Source: Quillaja saponaria (lineage: Eukaryota; Streptophyta; Magnoliopsida; Fabales; Quillajaceae). Taken from it: a DNA stretch of 64,000 nt. This document shows, piece by piece, positions 48,262 to 59,300 of the stretch (position 1 is the first letter of the stretch; every line of letters begins with the position of its first letter). The notes under the pieces were generated by a model that saw only the letters and a program-made list of their open reading frames with translations, was not told where the DNA came from and made no database searches. A program made the position numbers and the translations under genes. The stretch is taken from the NCBI GenBank assembly GCA_029379385.1, contig CM055614.1, positions 21,619,994 through 21,683,993 of the forward strand, in the 5' to 3' direction.

Positions 48262-48505
48262 TTCTTCTAGTTTGTTCACCTTTGCACAACTATTTTTGCT
48301 TATTAATAATATTACAACTATAAATTCCAAGTTCCATATTAACCAATGATATAATAAAATTAATTCTTACATAACTTTTATATATAAATATCTATTTCAA
48401 ATATTCATTTGCATATATTTTACTTTGGGTGATGTTTAATTCATCTAGTCATGACAATTTCATATAATTATTATAACATATACGTTCTATACTCGAGTTA
48501 TAACA
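46500..48505 (-). repeat. Solo LTR H, Tekay-like family
   Basis: On the minus strand it starts TGTTATAACTCG (48505) and ends AGGGTGTGAC (46501), with the last base at 46500. Flanking five-mers are AGAAT (46495-46499) and AGCAT (48506-48510), one mismatch. It includes 'cagtgagcaaatcac', an 'aactcaaccctgcacaac' block and a long (TA)n run in U3. The 60-80 codon frames within it are not genes. It is inserted in the Athila LTR and is therefore younger. Confidence 0.88.
48213..48257. repeat. (TA)n microsatellite in LTR H
   Basis: A TA run of about 45 bp in U3 of the LTR, at the position shared with sister copies. Confidence 0.95.
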
Positions 48506-48608
48506 AGCATAATATTTGAAAACTCCTCATGGGAATGATCTTTACTTACTCTACATTACTTGAGGACGAAACTTGCGCTTGCATTTGTAAAATTTCCTAT
48601 CAAGTTTT

Positions 48609-48626
48609 TGACGCCACTACTAGGGA
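48609..48626 (+). promoter_or_regulatory. Athila primer-binding site (tRNA-Asp type), degraded
   Basis: Seven bases after the LTR end (TATCA), the sequence reads TGACGCCACTACTAGGGA. The Athila/Tat-type primer site is TGGCGCCGTTGCCGGGGA; the six differences are all transitions (G to A or C to T on either strand), as expected from methylated-cytosine decay. Confidence 0.75.
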
Positions 48627-48709
48627 GTTATTCTTATATTTGTTAATATTAATACCAAATAATTCTAATTTTAATTCAAACTTTCTTTTTTCTTTTTTAC
48701 GTACTCTTG

Positions 48710-49640
48710 ATCATGCATACGAAGAACTCATAGCTTGGAACTTGTTCCATTCAATCCCGAGATCTATAGGATGTATCGAAAACTTTGAAAGGAGAAGCAA
48801 TAAGCATCAAGCCAAATTCCAGCAATGGCTAGTTATCAAGAACCTCAGTTCTTGTAGGACTTTGCAATCCCTCTAGTGCAAGAACTTCACTCAAGTATAC
48901 TCAGGCTGAAAATCCAAGCCCGACCAAATCCAAATTATTCAGCAATTTTTTAGATTTCCAAATAATGATTCGAACTGCTACCTTATAAGCTTCTTGGAGC
49001 TTTGTGACACTTTCAAGATCAATGAAGTTTCGAATGATGCATTAAGGTTGTGTCTCTTTCCTATCTTACTTTAAGATAAGGCAAAGAGCTGGTTGCTTCC
49101 ACTCCTTTACTACTCTACTATAACGTGGGAAGAATTGGCCTAAAAGTTTTTAGCCAAATTCTTTCCACCAGCTAAAACAGTTAAGTTGTGGAACAAAATC
49201 ACTTCTTTCTTGCAACTTAAGTTAGAATCTCTTTACGAAGTGTGGAAAAGATTCAAGGAGTTACTTGGAAGATGCCCCTACCATGCCTTACCAAAGTAGC
49301 TGCAAGTCCAAACCTTCTACAATGGCTTGGTGAGCCAAATAAGGACAATAATAGATGCGACAATTGGTGGAGATTTAATGGGGAAGACCATTAATGAAGC
49401 ATTTGAATTATTGAAGTAGATGGCTGCCAATAATTATCAATGGCCTTCTGAAAGGTTGTCAACTTGAAGAGTGGCTGGAATTCATGAGTTGGATGCCATT
49501 AGTGCATTAACTACTCAAGTGGCTGTCTTATTAAAGAAAATTGAGACCCTTGGAGGACAACTAAATAGAAGCTAAGCCATGACTTGTGAGATTTATGGAT
49601 GCATATGCAAGAAATTTGTGCCCAATCAATTATAAGACAA
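48710..49640 (+). pseudogene. Athila gag
   Basis: In pieces separated by stops: a 'DHAYEELIAWNL' start, 'LELCDTFKINEVSNDALRLC' (about 48994-49055), 'DKAKSWLLPLLYYSTITWEE' (about 49077-49136), 'AKFFPPAKTVKLWNKITSF' (about 49153), 'ESLYEVWKRFKELLGRCPYH' (about 49228-49285), 'LQVQTFYNGL', then 'GDLMGKTINEAFELLK' (about 49370) and 'NNYQWPSER'. These are the characteristic Athila gag motifs. It lies downstream of its own LTR and primer site. Pol is absent; another element follows. Confidence 0.88.
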
Positions 49641-50917
49641 CCATGACCAAGGGATTTGAGAATGACATATGCCAACATAACATAAAACAAGAACCAAGAT
49701 AGGTATAGAAAAACTCGAGCCCGAAGTGTGACACCCTACTTTCCTAATCCTATACTTAAGTTAATTAATATCTTACTACTTAAATTAATCTGTAATTATC
49801 CCTTAATTATCCAAGAGACTGAAACCTTCTTTTTATACTTTTAATTCATGAACTGCTTTAGACCATTTTTTCCACCTAAATTTTACTTTTTCCTTTTTAT
49901 TCTCTGATGGCCGAATTCATTAAATTATCTACCAAGTTCATTCCATCTTCTTCTTTGGCCGAATCCAACTATTCTTGATTAAGTGATATTTTATTCTTTA
50001 TTAATTATAAGAGAACATGTTACAACAATTACTTTCCTAATTTATTAATCCTCTTAATGACTCTTATATAAGACACCCTTTAGTTAATTTTCTTATTTAA
50101 TTTACCCTATTCAAGTCTTAGATTAATTCAAATTCCTAATTCCTCATTAATTCTTAACCTTACATCCTTAATTCTTTATCTTCTTTCTCGGCCATACCTT
50201 AAAATTAGAATTTCCTTTACATCTTAATTTAATTACTACTTTATTAATATTTTCCTATCAAGACTACATACCAAATTACCCATTAGGAGTACTATTTCCA
50301 TTATTCACCCAATTTTATCTTCAATGACCAATTAGTACTAGACCTTTTAACAAATTAATCCTAATTGACATCCTACCATTTGTTTCATTTGTCCTTTAAA
50401 TAATTTAACTCTCTTTCTCTTAAGGAATTGCCTAGCCGAGTTTAACACAAAGATTACAAAGTCAATATTACACCTATTTACTTATACAATAGTCAAATTT
50501 AGTAATACTAGACTTTCTTTCAAAATTACTATCATTATTAGGTTGACATGTTAAGAACACATCATAACTTTTTACAAAAGGAATACCACACTACATAATC
50601 GTATTTCAACACAAATACTCCTATGTTTTCCAAACAAGATCCACTTGCCATCTTTTCTCATCACTTAGACCATGCCTTTCTCCAAAGAAAACAATACATA
50701 TCCATAGTACTAATTAATCTACGCATCAAGATGAAGGAAAGTGAGTCGAACCTCAACAAGCATTCATACATGACAATGAAGGATTCTTGACGACAATTTT
50801 AGAAATGTAAGAATATGCAATGCAAGTTAGCTTTTTTCCTCATTTCCTTTAAGTTTCCTAAGAGAGATTCACTTCTTCATTTTCTATTGTAATCCTTTCT
50901 TGCTAATATGCAAACCG

Positions 50918-51214
50918 AGGCATCGTCTCTAGACTTACGGCACATTATCGTACCATCTCATGAGACATCGCCTTACAAGACTTACAGTACATCTCAGTGC
51001 CATCCCATGAGACATTGCCTTGCAAGACTTTCGGCATATCATTGTACCACCCCTTCTAGATATGAATCTATCCAAGAGGCATCGTCTCTAGACTTACGGC
51101 ACCTTATGATACCATCTTATGAGATATAGCCCTTCAAGACTTACGGCACATCTCAGTGTCATCTCATGAGACATCGACCTGCAAAGACTTTCGGCACTTT
51201 ATTGTACCATCTCT
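50918..51214. repeat. Higher-order tandem repeat, 46-47 bp unit, six copies in two triplets
   Basis: Units of the form GAG(G/A)CATCG...CTTACGGCAC...CATCTCAT start at about 50918, 50962, 51009, 51076, 51121 and 51168. Units 1-3 and 4-6 correspond one to one (unit 1 with 4, 2 with 5, 3 with 6), giving a second period of about 159 bp. A 20-bp spacer separates the triplets. Confidence 0.85.
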
Positions 51215-51974
51215 AGATAGGATCCATTCTATAGTTTGCGCAACATAATGTCAAGACAAACTACACATGCTAAAACCAAGCAAATTCCACACCTTTCATT
51301 TTCTTTGGTTACACATAACTCATTTTCTCATAAAACATGTCATTTCATATACATGAAGAATGTAAGAGTAGCATGAAGAATATAAGAGTAACAAGGAAGT
51401 AGCTTTCAAAGCAAAGATAAAACAAAGGAATGCATGAATACTTGCCTAATACCCTTAGCCTTATTTTCTTATTTTCTTTTTTTTCTCTTACGTCTCCTTC
51501 TTCCCATTTCCTCGTGATTTTCCCCTCCTTCTTCCTAGCTCACAGCTATTCACTTTCTATGTTTTCTAACTTTTTCTCTCAATTTTCTCTTACTTTCTTA
51601 CTTTTTATCTTATTTTCTCTACTTTCATACACTTTTTCCTATGCATTTTGGTTACTACCTTCCCCCTCCTATTTATAGGGCATGGCTAAGGTTTACGATT
51701 TAGGAGAAAGTTTCATTTCCTATTTTACCCTTTTACTTCTCTAAAATTATAACTACCTACTTGTCATTCTCTAAATTGACATGTGCATTTTTTTCCTAAC
51801 ACTTGTCTTCCTCCTATTCCCTAGTTTAGTTTCTTTAATTATTACTTGCCACCTTATGTCCTAATTTTCTTCCACATGCCTCCCCTAATTATTACAATTT
51901 TTCCACCTTTCTCCTCCTTCTTACAACTAAGCCCCTTCATTAATTGCAACTTGCCACACTTAATCTCCTTCTTA

Positions 51975-52214
51975 CACCTAATTCATTAGATTTCCTTTCC
52001 TAGCAAGTAACCTATATTTTATCATTTTATCTTCTTCTTCCAATATGGTTCTTACACCTAATCCATCACATTTCATTTTCTAGCAAGAAACCTATATTTT
52101 ATTATTTTATCTTCTTCTTTTAACATGGTTCTTTCACCTAATGCATCACATTTCCTTTCTTAGCAAGAAACCTATATTTTATCATTTTTTCTCTTCTTCT
52201 TTTACATCACCATG
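51975..52214. repeat. 80-bp tandem repeat, three copies
   Basis: The block CACCTAATNCATNA recurs at 51975, 52055 and 52135. Each is followed by 'cctatattttat' and a TCTTCTTCTT run. The period is exactly 80 bp. It lies inside LTR J. Confidence 0.88.
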
Positions 52215-52559
52215 TAGCATTTTTCCATCTTTGTTCCAATGCCTACATGTGTCCATATTTTTATGTACGTACATATATGTATGTATATGTATATACATTC
52301 ATGTATTTATATGTATACACTACTCCTATACTACGACGTATCCTATACGTATTTTTATACGTATATACTATTCTTATACTAATACGTATCATATACGTAT
52401 TTTATACGTACATGTACTTATTTTTATGAAATAATATGTAATTAAAATTTAATCCTAGTTAACTCATAAGATAATTACTTTTCTTATAATTAATCTAGGT
52501 ATTAATTTTGGGGGTGTTACACGAAGTGCCTTTCTCAATGGTCATAGGCATATTGAGCT

Positions 52560-53175
52560 TGACAAAGCTGATCATCTGCAACCTCAGCCAGAAGAACACC
52601 TTCTTTTCACCTCCAATGGTACAACATGCCATCCCTTTACCGAGGATGTGATTTCCTTCTGAGTACCTACCGGATTGAAAATCCCAACATCAGAACAATA
52701 TAATGGATTGACAGATATGGATGACTTTGTCACTAGTTTTGAATTACTCATGTTGCTTCATAAAGTCCTAGATTAAGTCATGTGCAGGGCATTTACAGTG
52801 GCGCTCAAGGACAATGCTAGATTATGGTTTGCTCACCTCCCCTATAATTCTGTTAAAATTATAAAAAGCTTGTAACAGCCTTCTACAGGCATTTTATGAA
52901 AAACAGGAAAGAAAATAAGGATGCCACTAATCTCTTGGGAATAAAGCAGGGGGATAACGAATCTTTAAAAGAATTTATGTCACAGGTCAATAATAGGGTC
53001 CTTAAGGTAGGAGATGCAAGTCCACAGATTATAATCATGATACTAAGAGCAAGTTTAAGAAAATTTCCCTTTTGTTATGATCTAAATAAACACATACTGT
53101 TGATCTAAAAGAACTCATAAAGCATGTTTAGGAGTTTATCAATGTAGAAGAGGCAAAACGAGAATTAATGACAAC
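52560..53175 (+). pseudogene. Tat-lineage gypsy gag fragment
   Basis: With stops, the plus strand reads a 'YNGLTDMDDFVTSFELLMLL' segment (about 52700-52760), 'MCRAFTVALKDNARLWFAHL' (about 52780-52840), and an open stretch at 52896-53108 with 'NLLGIKQGDNESLKEFMSQV' and 'IIIMILRASLRKFPF'. These are Tat-lineage gag hallmarks, different from the Athila gag at 48.7-49.6 kb. A 'FINVEEAKRELM' tail lies at about 53135-53170. Confidence 0.82.
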
Positions 53176-53219
53176 ACATAACTTGAACAAATGACAGGTT
53201 CCTTCACCTGACTTTGCCT

Positions 53220-53345
53220 ATTGACATGAAGGGAAAAGTTACTATCCAAGGTCGTCTTGGGACCTATAAACTAATGAATGAGGAAGGGAAAATACTACCA
53301 TGTATTTGGAATATGCACCACCTTAGACAATATTATCAGTAGCTT
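53220..53345 (+). pseudogene. Tat-lineage integrase C-terminal end, joined to gag
   Basis: Shortly after gag the plus strand reads 'GTYKLMNEEGKILPCIWNMH' followed by 'HLRQYYQ' and a stop (about 53259-53338). That wording belongs to the very end of Tat integrase. Protease, RT, RNase H and most of integrase are therefore deleted between about 53175 and 53220. Confidence 0.7.
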
Positions 53346-53395
53346 GAACCATTTTTTTTATGTTATCAAATAAAACTTCAGTTCCTTTCCAAATA

Positions 53396-54300
53396 TTTCT
53401 CATCGTATAGCCAAGAGCTCACCAAAGAGCCAAGAGCTCAAGCAATGAGCCAAAAACTCTAATTAAGATGCCCAGAGCTCGAAATAAGAGCTAAGAGCTC
53501 ACTTAAAATTGAACTAAGAGCTCACCAAAGAGCCAATAGCTCCAATTAAGAGCCCCATAACTTGGATTAAGAGCCAAGAGCTAGCCTAAAATTAAGTTAA
53601 CAGCTCACAGAGCCAAGAGCTCCAAAAAGGTTGAGATAAAAGCTCACAGAGCTAAGAGCTCGCCTAAAAATTAAGCTAAGAGCTCGCCTAGAATTGAGCT
53701 AAGAGCTCCAAAAATTTAAGTTAAGAGTTTACAGAGCTAAGAGCTCGCCTAAAAATTGAGCTAAGAGCTCATAGAGCCAGGAGCTCACCTAAAAATTAAG
53801 CTAAGAGCTCATAGAGCCAATAAGCTCTTTAAAATTAAGCTAAGAGCTGGCTTAAAATTAAGCTTGATTACAATTAAGCTAGGAACTCATAAAGCCAAAG
53901 AGCACACAAAAGTTGAGCTGAGTGCTCACAGAGCCAAAAGCTCCAATAAAGTGGCTCCAGCCACCATGAGCTCAGGCATGCCGTGGCCATAGGCCTACCA
54001 TGAGCTCGGGTTTACCTTGACACCGTGCCTACCTTGGGTTCAGGCTAACACAAGCTCGACTGTCTAAAAAAAAAATTATTATTGAACCCGTCCATGGACT
54101 AGCTCGGCCAAAAAAAAAAAAAAAATTTGAGTTTGTCCAAAAAACAAATAATAAATAAATTTTGAGCTTGTCTAAAAAATATATATATATTAATGAGCTC
54201 GGCAACTTATTAAGCTCGTCCCCAGAAAAATTATTATTGAGCTCATCCATGGACAAGCTCAACCACTTATTGAGCTCGTTCAAAAAAAAATTTATTGAGC
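53396..54300. repeat. AGAGCTC minisatellite
   Basis: The string AGAGCTC or a close form recurs over 20 times at irregular spacing of about 15-45 bp, with companions 'gagccaa', 'aaaattgagctaagagctc' and 'cacagagc'. From about 54000 it passes into a looser 'gagctcg' repeat. The region lies between the integrase end and a probable 3' LTR, where Tat elements often hold tandem repeats. The 84-codon minus frame at 54029-54283 is a by-product. Confidence 0.85.
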
Positions 54301-54317
54301 TAAGGCTAATATAAGGG

Positions 54318-54764
54318 TGACACGTGGCAAAGACAAACTAAAAGCCTAAAAAACTAGCATGTGACCGGTCAGGTGTGTAACTCCTGTCAATAAATAAGCA
54401 TGAATGCAGGATCGTTGAGAATTAATCAATACATAACTGTTGGGAATTAATACATGACAATAATCGACAATCTAGTTATTGAGTACAACATCTAATTTGC
54501 TTATTACATTTTATACAAATTGCTAAGAGCTTTGCCTTCACCATTAAAGGGTTTACGGGGAAAATCCATGTCCTCTTACATTGTCTCATCTTTACAAGAT
54601 AGTCCTAGCTCAAACCGATCCCAAACTACATCTTTATCTCGTCACCTCATTTAACCTCACCCACTTCATCATACCTCATTCACACCATCTTGTTGTCGCC
54701 ATCTCGTCAATACAACACACCCTTATACTTATCTCAAACCTAGATCTCCACGTTAGGATCTAAC
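54318..54764 (+). repeat. Probable Tat-type 3' LTR
   Basis: It starts TGACACGTGGCAAAG after a purine-rich ATAAGGG and ends GGATCTAACA. Contents such as 'gcatgaatgcagg' and 'cattgtctcatctttacaag' suit a short Tat LTR. No second copy exists in the window for comparison, so boundaries are inferred. Confidence 0.45.
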
Positions 54765-56449
54765 ATGTCTTTTTTACATACTATTTAAAACATAATAATA
54801 GGTTTCAGCCTCAATAAAAACCAAACTTACAATGGGATTTTTCTAACTTAGCAATACAAAATCTAATGCCAATATTTTATTTTTCATTCAGAGCACCCAA
54901 GTTGAAGACAAACATAAAATATAACAGATACGCTATTTGTATGGTTTCATTCTTTCAATTAAAAATATAACAAACAAACAAACGAAATTTTGATAGTTTT
55001 AAAAATAATTTAGGCCATTTGATTCTTTTACATGATATGTTTATCCTCACATATTAGATTCCAATGTCTCTTTCACATGATATTTTCATTGACTTGTCTA
55101 AAGTCATTGTCAAATATAGAAAGTTGAATCACTATTTTTCTATCTATCCAAATATACAATAGACACAATATTCTTAAAATACAATAAATTTTCAATTACT
55201 TAGAAAATAATACATACAAACCAAGAAGAATGGAAATGAAAAGCAGCAAAATTCCACAATTGTTTCTAACAAATGGTTTACTTCAGGATTCTAGATTTGT
55301 AAATAAAAATAAGTTGACATTAGGATAATTTAGCAAATTTGCAATCTTTGCAGAAAGAAAAAAAAAATAAAAAGAAATAAGAAAGAGATAGAGATTACAA
55401 CCAAGGAACAATCTGTTTGGTTTCACACATAGTTTGATTAATGATTTATTCCAATGCATGAACAAATTTTAATTTATAACTCCAAGAACTTAATGCTTAT
55501 CCTTGAATTTAATCCAAGAAACTTAAAAGGCCCATTTTTTTCTTCTTCTAAGACATAAAAGCTTTGACTCATTCATGTTCAAACATGACAAGCAGAAGCC
55601 TACCAATAAGAAACTGAAAATTAAGGAATGACACAATCATAGTGAACAAGGCGTAGAGAATATTAAGAAGAAGCAATCCATTTCTATTGAATTGATGAGG
55701 TTACCTTCCAATAGAGAAACCAAAATTGGAAAATATCACCATTGTATATAGAGAGTATATAGAGAGAGCAAAAAGATTTGTAGAACACCAAGAATCACTT
55801 TAGGCTTTTTAGTTTTTTATGTATTACATGTTAGTTGTATAAATAATCTCTATTTAGAATATGTGGTTTGTTTAACTACTAAAACCTATAAAAATTATGG
55901 GCTATCTAAAAGATAAAAAAAATATTCTTCAAATGATAATTTGGAATGAGCATCCAACAACTCAAAGAAAGTACACGAGAGTAGATCAAATCAGTACAAT
56001 ATATAGCAATCAAAGCCACCATTACAAGACACCACCATCATTGTCATCAGCAAATTTATACTTGCTAAATTCAGAATACTGGTATGACATTTGAACTATG
56101 TAAGGCACTAGTCAAAAATAAGAAATAATTTAATTCTGTTGCAACATCACCTAAAAGCAAGGCAGTAAACAACTTTTTCCCTTACACCACAAGAAAGGAC
56201 TTGCCAAACATAGAAGAAACTTCAAACGAGTTGTGACCTGTCATTTATAGATTCATTAATTGAAGATTAAGGTGCCTAATTATGAAAGAAACCTAAAGTC
56301 TAACCCAAATGTAAAATTGATTAATCCTTAAACTTTTAAGCAAACAAGCACATGAAAAGAAATATAAGTCAAAATGAAACTCAAACAAGCTCAGTTCTCA
56401 ACCAAACTCAGTCCACCAGACTAAACACAAAATGAAATGTAGGGAGTGT
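54765..56449. other. Stretch without recognised elements
   Basis: AT-rich, no coding similarity, no LTR family blocks. Open frames of about 60 codons occur by chance. This may be a low-copy segment of original chromosome sequence. Confidence 0.45.
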
Positions 56450-56519
56450 GAGCATTAACCAAGCTCAGTCCATTCAAGCAACAGCGGTTGCAGTAGTGGT
56501 CTTATAAATCTCGGATTCA

Positions 56520-57690
56520 GCTTCCTTTCTTACCAAATCTCATTGTACCTTTGAAAGGTAAAACCTTCAGGAACACTTGATCACCCCCTTCAAACTCTAA
56601 CTCCCTCCAATGATTATTTGCATAAGAGTTCTGTCTATTTTAAGCTGTCTTCAGTCTATCATGGATCACTTGCACTTTCTTTACGGCATCTTGAAGTAAC
56701 TCTGGTCCCAATAATAAATGCTTACTAGCTTTAAACCATCTAACCAAAAATCTACACTTTCTTCCATACAAAGCCTTATATGGTGCCATTTGAATACTAC
56801 TATGATATTTGTTATTATAAGCAAACTCTATAAGTGGCAGGTGCTGATCCTAACTTCTTTCAAAATCCATCATGGAAGCTCGCAACATATCCTCCAAGGT
56901 TTGTATAGTTCTTTTAGACTGGCCATCATTTTGAGGATGAAACTGTACTAAATAACAACTGAGTACCTAAAGCTTCTTGAAAAGATTTTCAGAACGCTGC
57001 AATGAACTATGTGCCTTGGTCTGAGATAATAGAAATAGGTACTCCATGGAGTGAAACAATCTCATCCAAATACAACTTAGCATACTGATGCGTTGAGTAT
57101 ACAGTTTTCACTGGAAGGAAGTGTACGGATTTAGTCAATCAATCTACATTAATCCAGATTAAGTCATAACCCCTGAAAGTCTTGGGAAGCCTTGTCACAT
57201 AGTCCATAATAATTTTCTCCCATTTCTACTTTGGAATATCTAACCTTTGCAACGTTTTTGTGGGCTTTTGATGTTCAACTTTTACCTGTTGGCATACCAT
57301 GCACTTAGAAACAAAATTTTCCACATCCTTCTTCATACCATCCTACCAATAAAACTTCTTCAAGTCTTGATACATCTTGAAAGAACCAAGATGCATCATA
57401 TAGGACAAACAATGAGATGCTTTAAGAATTTTCTTTCTCAATTCAGAATTAGATGGCATAACTACACCATCATGATATCTTAGCACTCCTTCATTATCCA
57501 CCCTGAATTCACTGATGACAAACTGATCACATTTAGCTTTCTTGGCATATACCTCAAAGTTAGCTACCTGCACTGCTTTAACAACTTCAATCAAAGTGAA
57601 TTTCATATGAATATGAGCTAACAACACCACATAAGGAGATACTTCAAATCTAACCCCATCAACCATACACCTATTTAACAACTCGGCTAC
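56520..57690 (-). pseudogene. Tekay-like integrase
   Basis: The N-terminus (57681-57343) keeps the zinc-site His pair in 'SHCLSYMMHLGSFKMYQDLK', and the Cys pair follows as 'VSKCMVCQQVKVEHQKP' (about 57310-57260). The core shows a first Asp ('DYVTRLPKTFRGYD'), then 'VHFLPVKTVYS' and 'GVPISIISDQGT' with the second Asp (about 57048). The last third is shifted and stop-filled, ending near 56520 in 'FIRFRLS'-type sequence. The chromodomain is absent. Confidence 0.85.
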
Positions 57691-58110
57691 ACATATCTGT
57701 CATGTAGGATAAGCTACATATATCCTTCTAATCAAATATATACTTAAGACTTTGTGATGCATGAAGATCTCACAAGTTTCACCATATAAATAATACCTTT
57801 ACACTTCAATACAAAAATCACTGTTGTCAACTCAAGATCATAGGTGGGATAGTCCATCTCATGCTTTTTACAGCTATCTTGAGGCATACACAATCACCTT
57901 TCCATCTTGCATCAAAACACAGCCAAGTCTAATATGGGAAGCATCACAAAACATTGTATACTTCCCCGTACCAGAAAGAAGAGTAAAGCTTGGAGCTGAA
58001 GTCAAAAGTCTTAAGTTTCTGAAGACTTTCCTCACAAGCCTCTGACCAAACAAACTTAACACCTTTCTAAGTCAACTAACTTAAAGGTGCAGTAGTACTG
58101 GAGAAATTTT
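57691..58110 (-). pseudogene. Tekay-like RNase H
   Basis: The open stretch 58062-57874 reads 'KVFRNLRLLTSAPSFTLLSG', then 'GKYTMFCDASHIRLGCVLMQ' with the catalytic Asp (CDAS), and 'GKVIVYASR'. The remainder, to the integrase start, is in other frames with stops. Confidence 0.82.
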
Positions 58111-58853
58111 CAATAAATCTCCTGTAATACGCACCTAATCTCAGAAAACTTTAAATTTCAGACATATTTGTTGGACAATACCAATTCTGAAATACTTCAG
58201 CTTTCTTGGGATCCATCTAAATTCCTTATTTAGAAATCGCATATCCAAGGAATGTCACATTATTCAACTAGAATTTGCACTTAGAGAATTTAGCATAAAG
58301 CTTATTTTCCCTAAGTGTTTGCAAGAGAATGCGAAGATGCTTCTCATGTTCCTTCTCACTACGAGAGTATACCAAAATGTCATCAATGAAAACAATGACA
58401 AACTGATCTAAGAAAGCCTTGAACACCTTGTTCATAAGGTACATGAATGCTGCAGGGGCATTAGTAAGTCCAAAATATATAACTAAGAACTCATAATGTC
58501 CATGCCGAGTGTGGAAAGTAATCTTTAGAATGTCCTCCTTCTTAATTTGGAGTTGGTAATACCACGAACGAAAATTAGTCTCAGAAAAATTTTGAGCTCC
58601 TAGCAATTGATCAAATAAATCATCAATTCTAGAGAGGGGATACTCATTCTTCACAATTGGAATGAGCCAACCTTCTTTTTAACAAAAAGAATATGAGCAC
58701 CCCAAGAAGATGAACAGGACGAATAAATCCCTTATCCAGCAAGTCTTGCAATTGCACCTTTAGCTCGTTTAATTCACTGGAAGCCATCCGATATGGAGGT
58801 ATAGAGATTGGTGGAGTACCAGGCAATAACTCAATACCAAACTCTATCTCCCA
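58111..58853 (-). pseudogene. Tekay-like reverse transcriptase
   Basis: The stretch 58826-58644 starts '[20 protein letters not shown]' and carries '[16 protein letters not shown]'. A frame shift near 58650 leads to 58654-58268 with '[19 protein letters not shown]', '[20 protein letters not shown]', '[18 protein letters not shown]' and '[19 protein letters not shown]'. The FIDD catalytic box is complete, and only the shift and a few substitutions ('NFSETNF' where the family has F-S-K-I-D-L) spoil it. The first palm Asp position reads Thr-Asn. Confidence 0.92.
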
Positions 58854-59300
58854 CTAAGGAGGAAGCCCAAGAAGCTCTTCCGAAAATACATCAGGGAATT
58901 CGTTCATCATAGGAATTTGTTCCAAAATAGGACATTCCAACTGAGTATCCCTGACATAAGCTAGATAAGACTTATCTTTCTTCTTGATAAGCCGTCTCTC
59001 TTGAATAGCCGAAATCAAATTACAAGGAACTTCACTCCAATCTCCTTGAAAAATAAAAGTCAACTTCTCAGGAATGCTAAACTTGACACTTTTATCACGA
59101 AAATCCACCACAGCATGATGGTTAGACAAAAGTTGAAACTGCTAAAGCAACCTCAAGAGGCTCAAATTCCCTATTTACATAAGAGGCAAAATATGGAGAT
59201 ACAAAGAAATAAGTGGCTCCAGGATCAAATAGTAATTTAGCACTAACTAAACAAATAAATTATCTACCTGACACCACTACATTTGAAGTCTGAGCATCCT
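58854..59300 (-). pseudogene. Tekay-like protease and linker
   Basis: The stretch 59129-58854 reads 'MSNHHAVVDFRDKSVKFSIP' and 'MNEFPDVFSEELLGLPP', the fixed linker before chromovirus RT. The active-site segment, upstream at about 59245-59190, shows 'LLFDPGATYFFVSPYFAS' (Asp-Pro-Gly in place of Asp-Ser/Thr-Gly), with a frame break next to it. Confidence 0.75.

Larger units (their letters stand above)
45229..48602 (+). repeat. Athila 5' LTR, split by LTR H
   Basis: The left part (45229-46499) starts TGATAACTCTTG with the same hairpin as the LTR at 12387. The right part (48506-48602) reads GGGAATGATCTTTACTTACT, 'ttacttgaggacgaaact' and ends CCTATCA, matching the end of the Athila LTR at 11046. 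Removing LTR H gives about 1368 bp against 1342 bp for the other copy. The primer site and gag follow, so this is a true 5' LTR. Confidence 0.9.
49727..52521 (-). repeat. Solo LTR J, unrelated gypsy-type family, with target duplication
   Basis: It starts TGTGACACCC and ends GGGGGTGTTACA, an inverted TGT(A/G)ACACCC terminus. Flanks CGAAG at 49722-49726 and 52522-52526 are identical, so the insertion is well defined at 2795 bp. It has no coding sequence. Two tandem arrays lie inside, at about 50918 and 51975. Strand is uncertain; I set minus because gypsy LTRs commonly start TGTAACACCC. Open frames of 60-97 codons inside are pyrimidine-rich or repeat-derived. Confidence 0.88.

Noticed and set aside
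48529..48876. 115-codon plus-strand frame as a gene
   Set aside because: It crosses the Athila LTR end, primer site and the start of gag in mixed frames.
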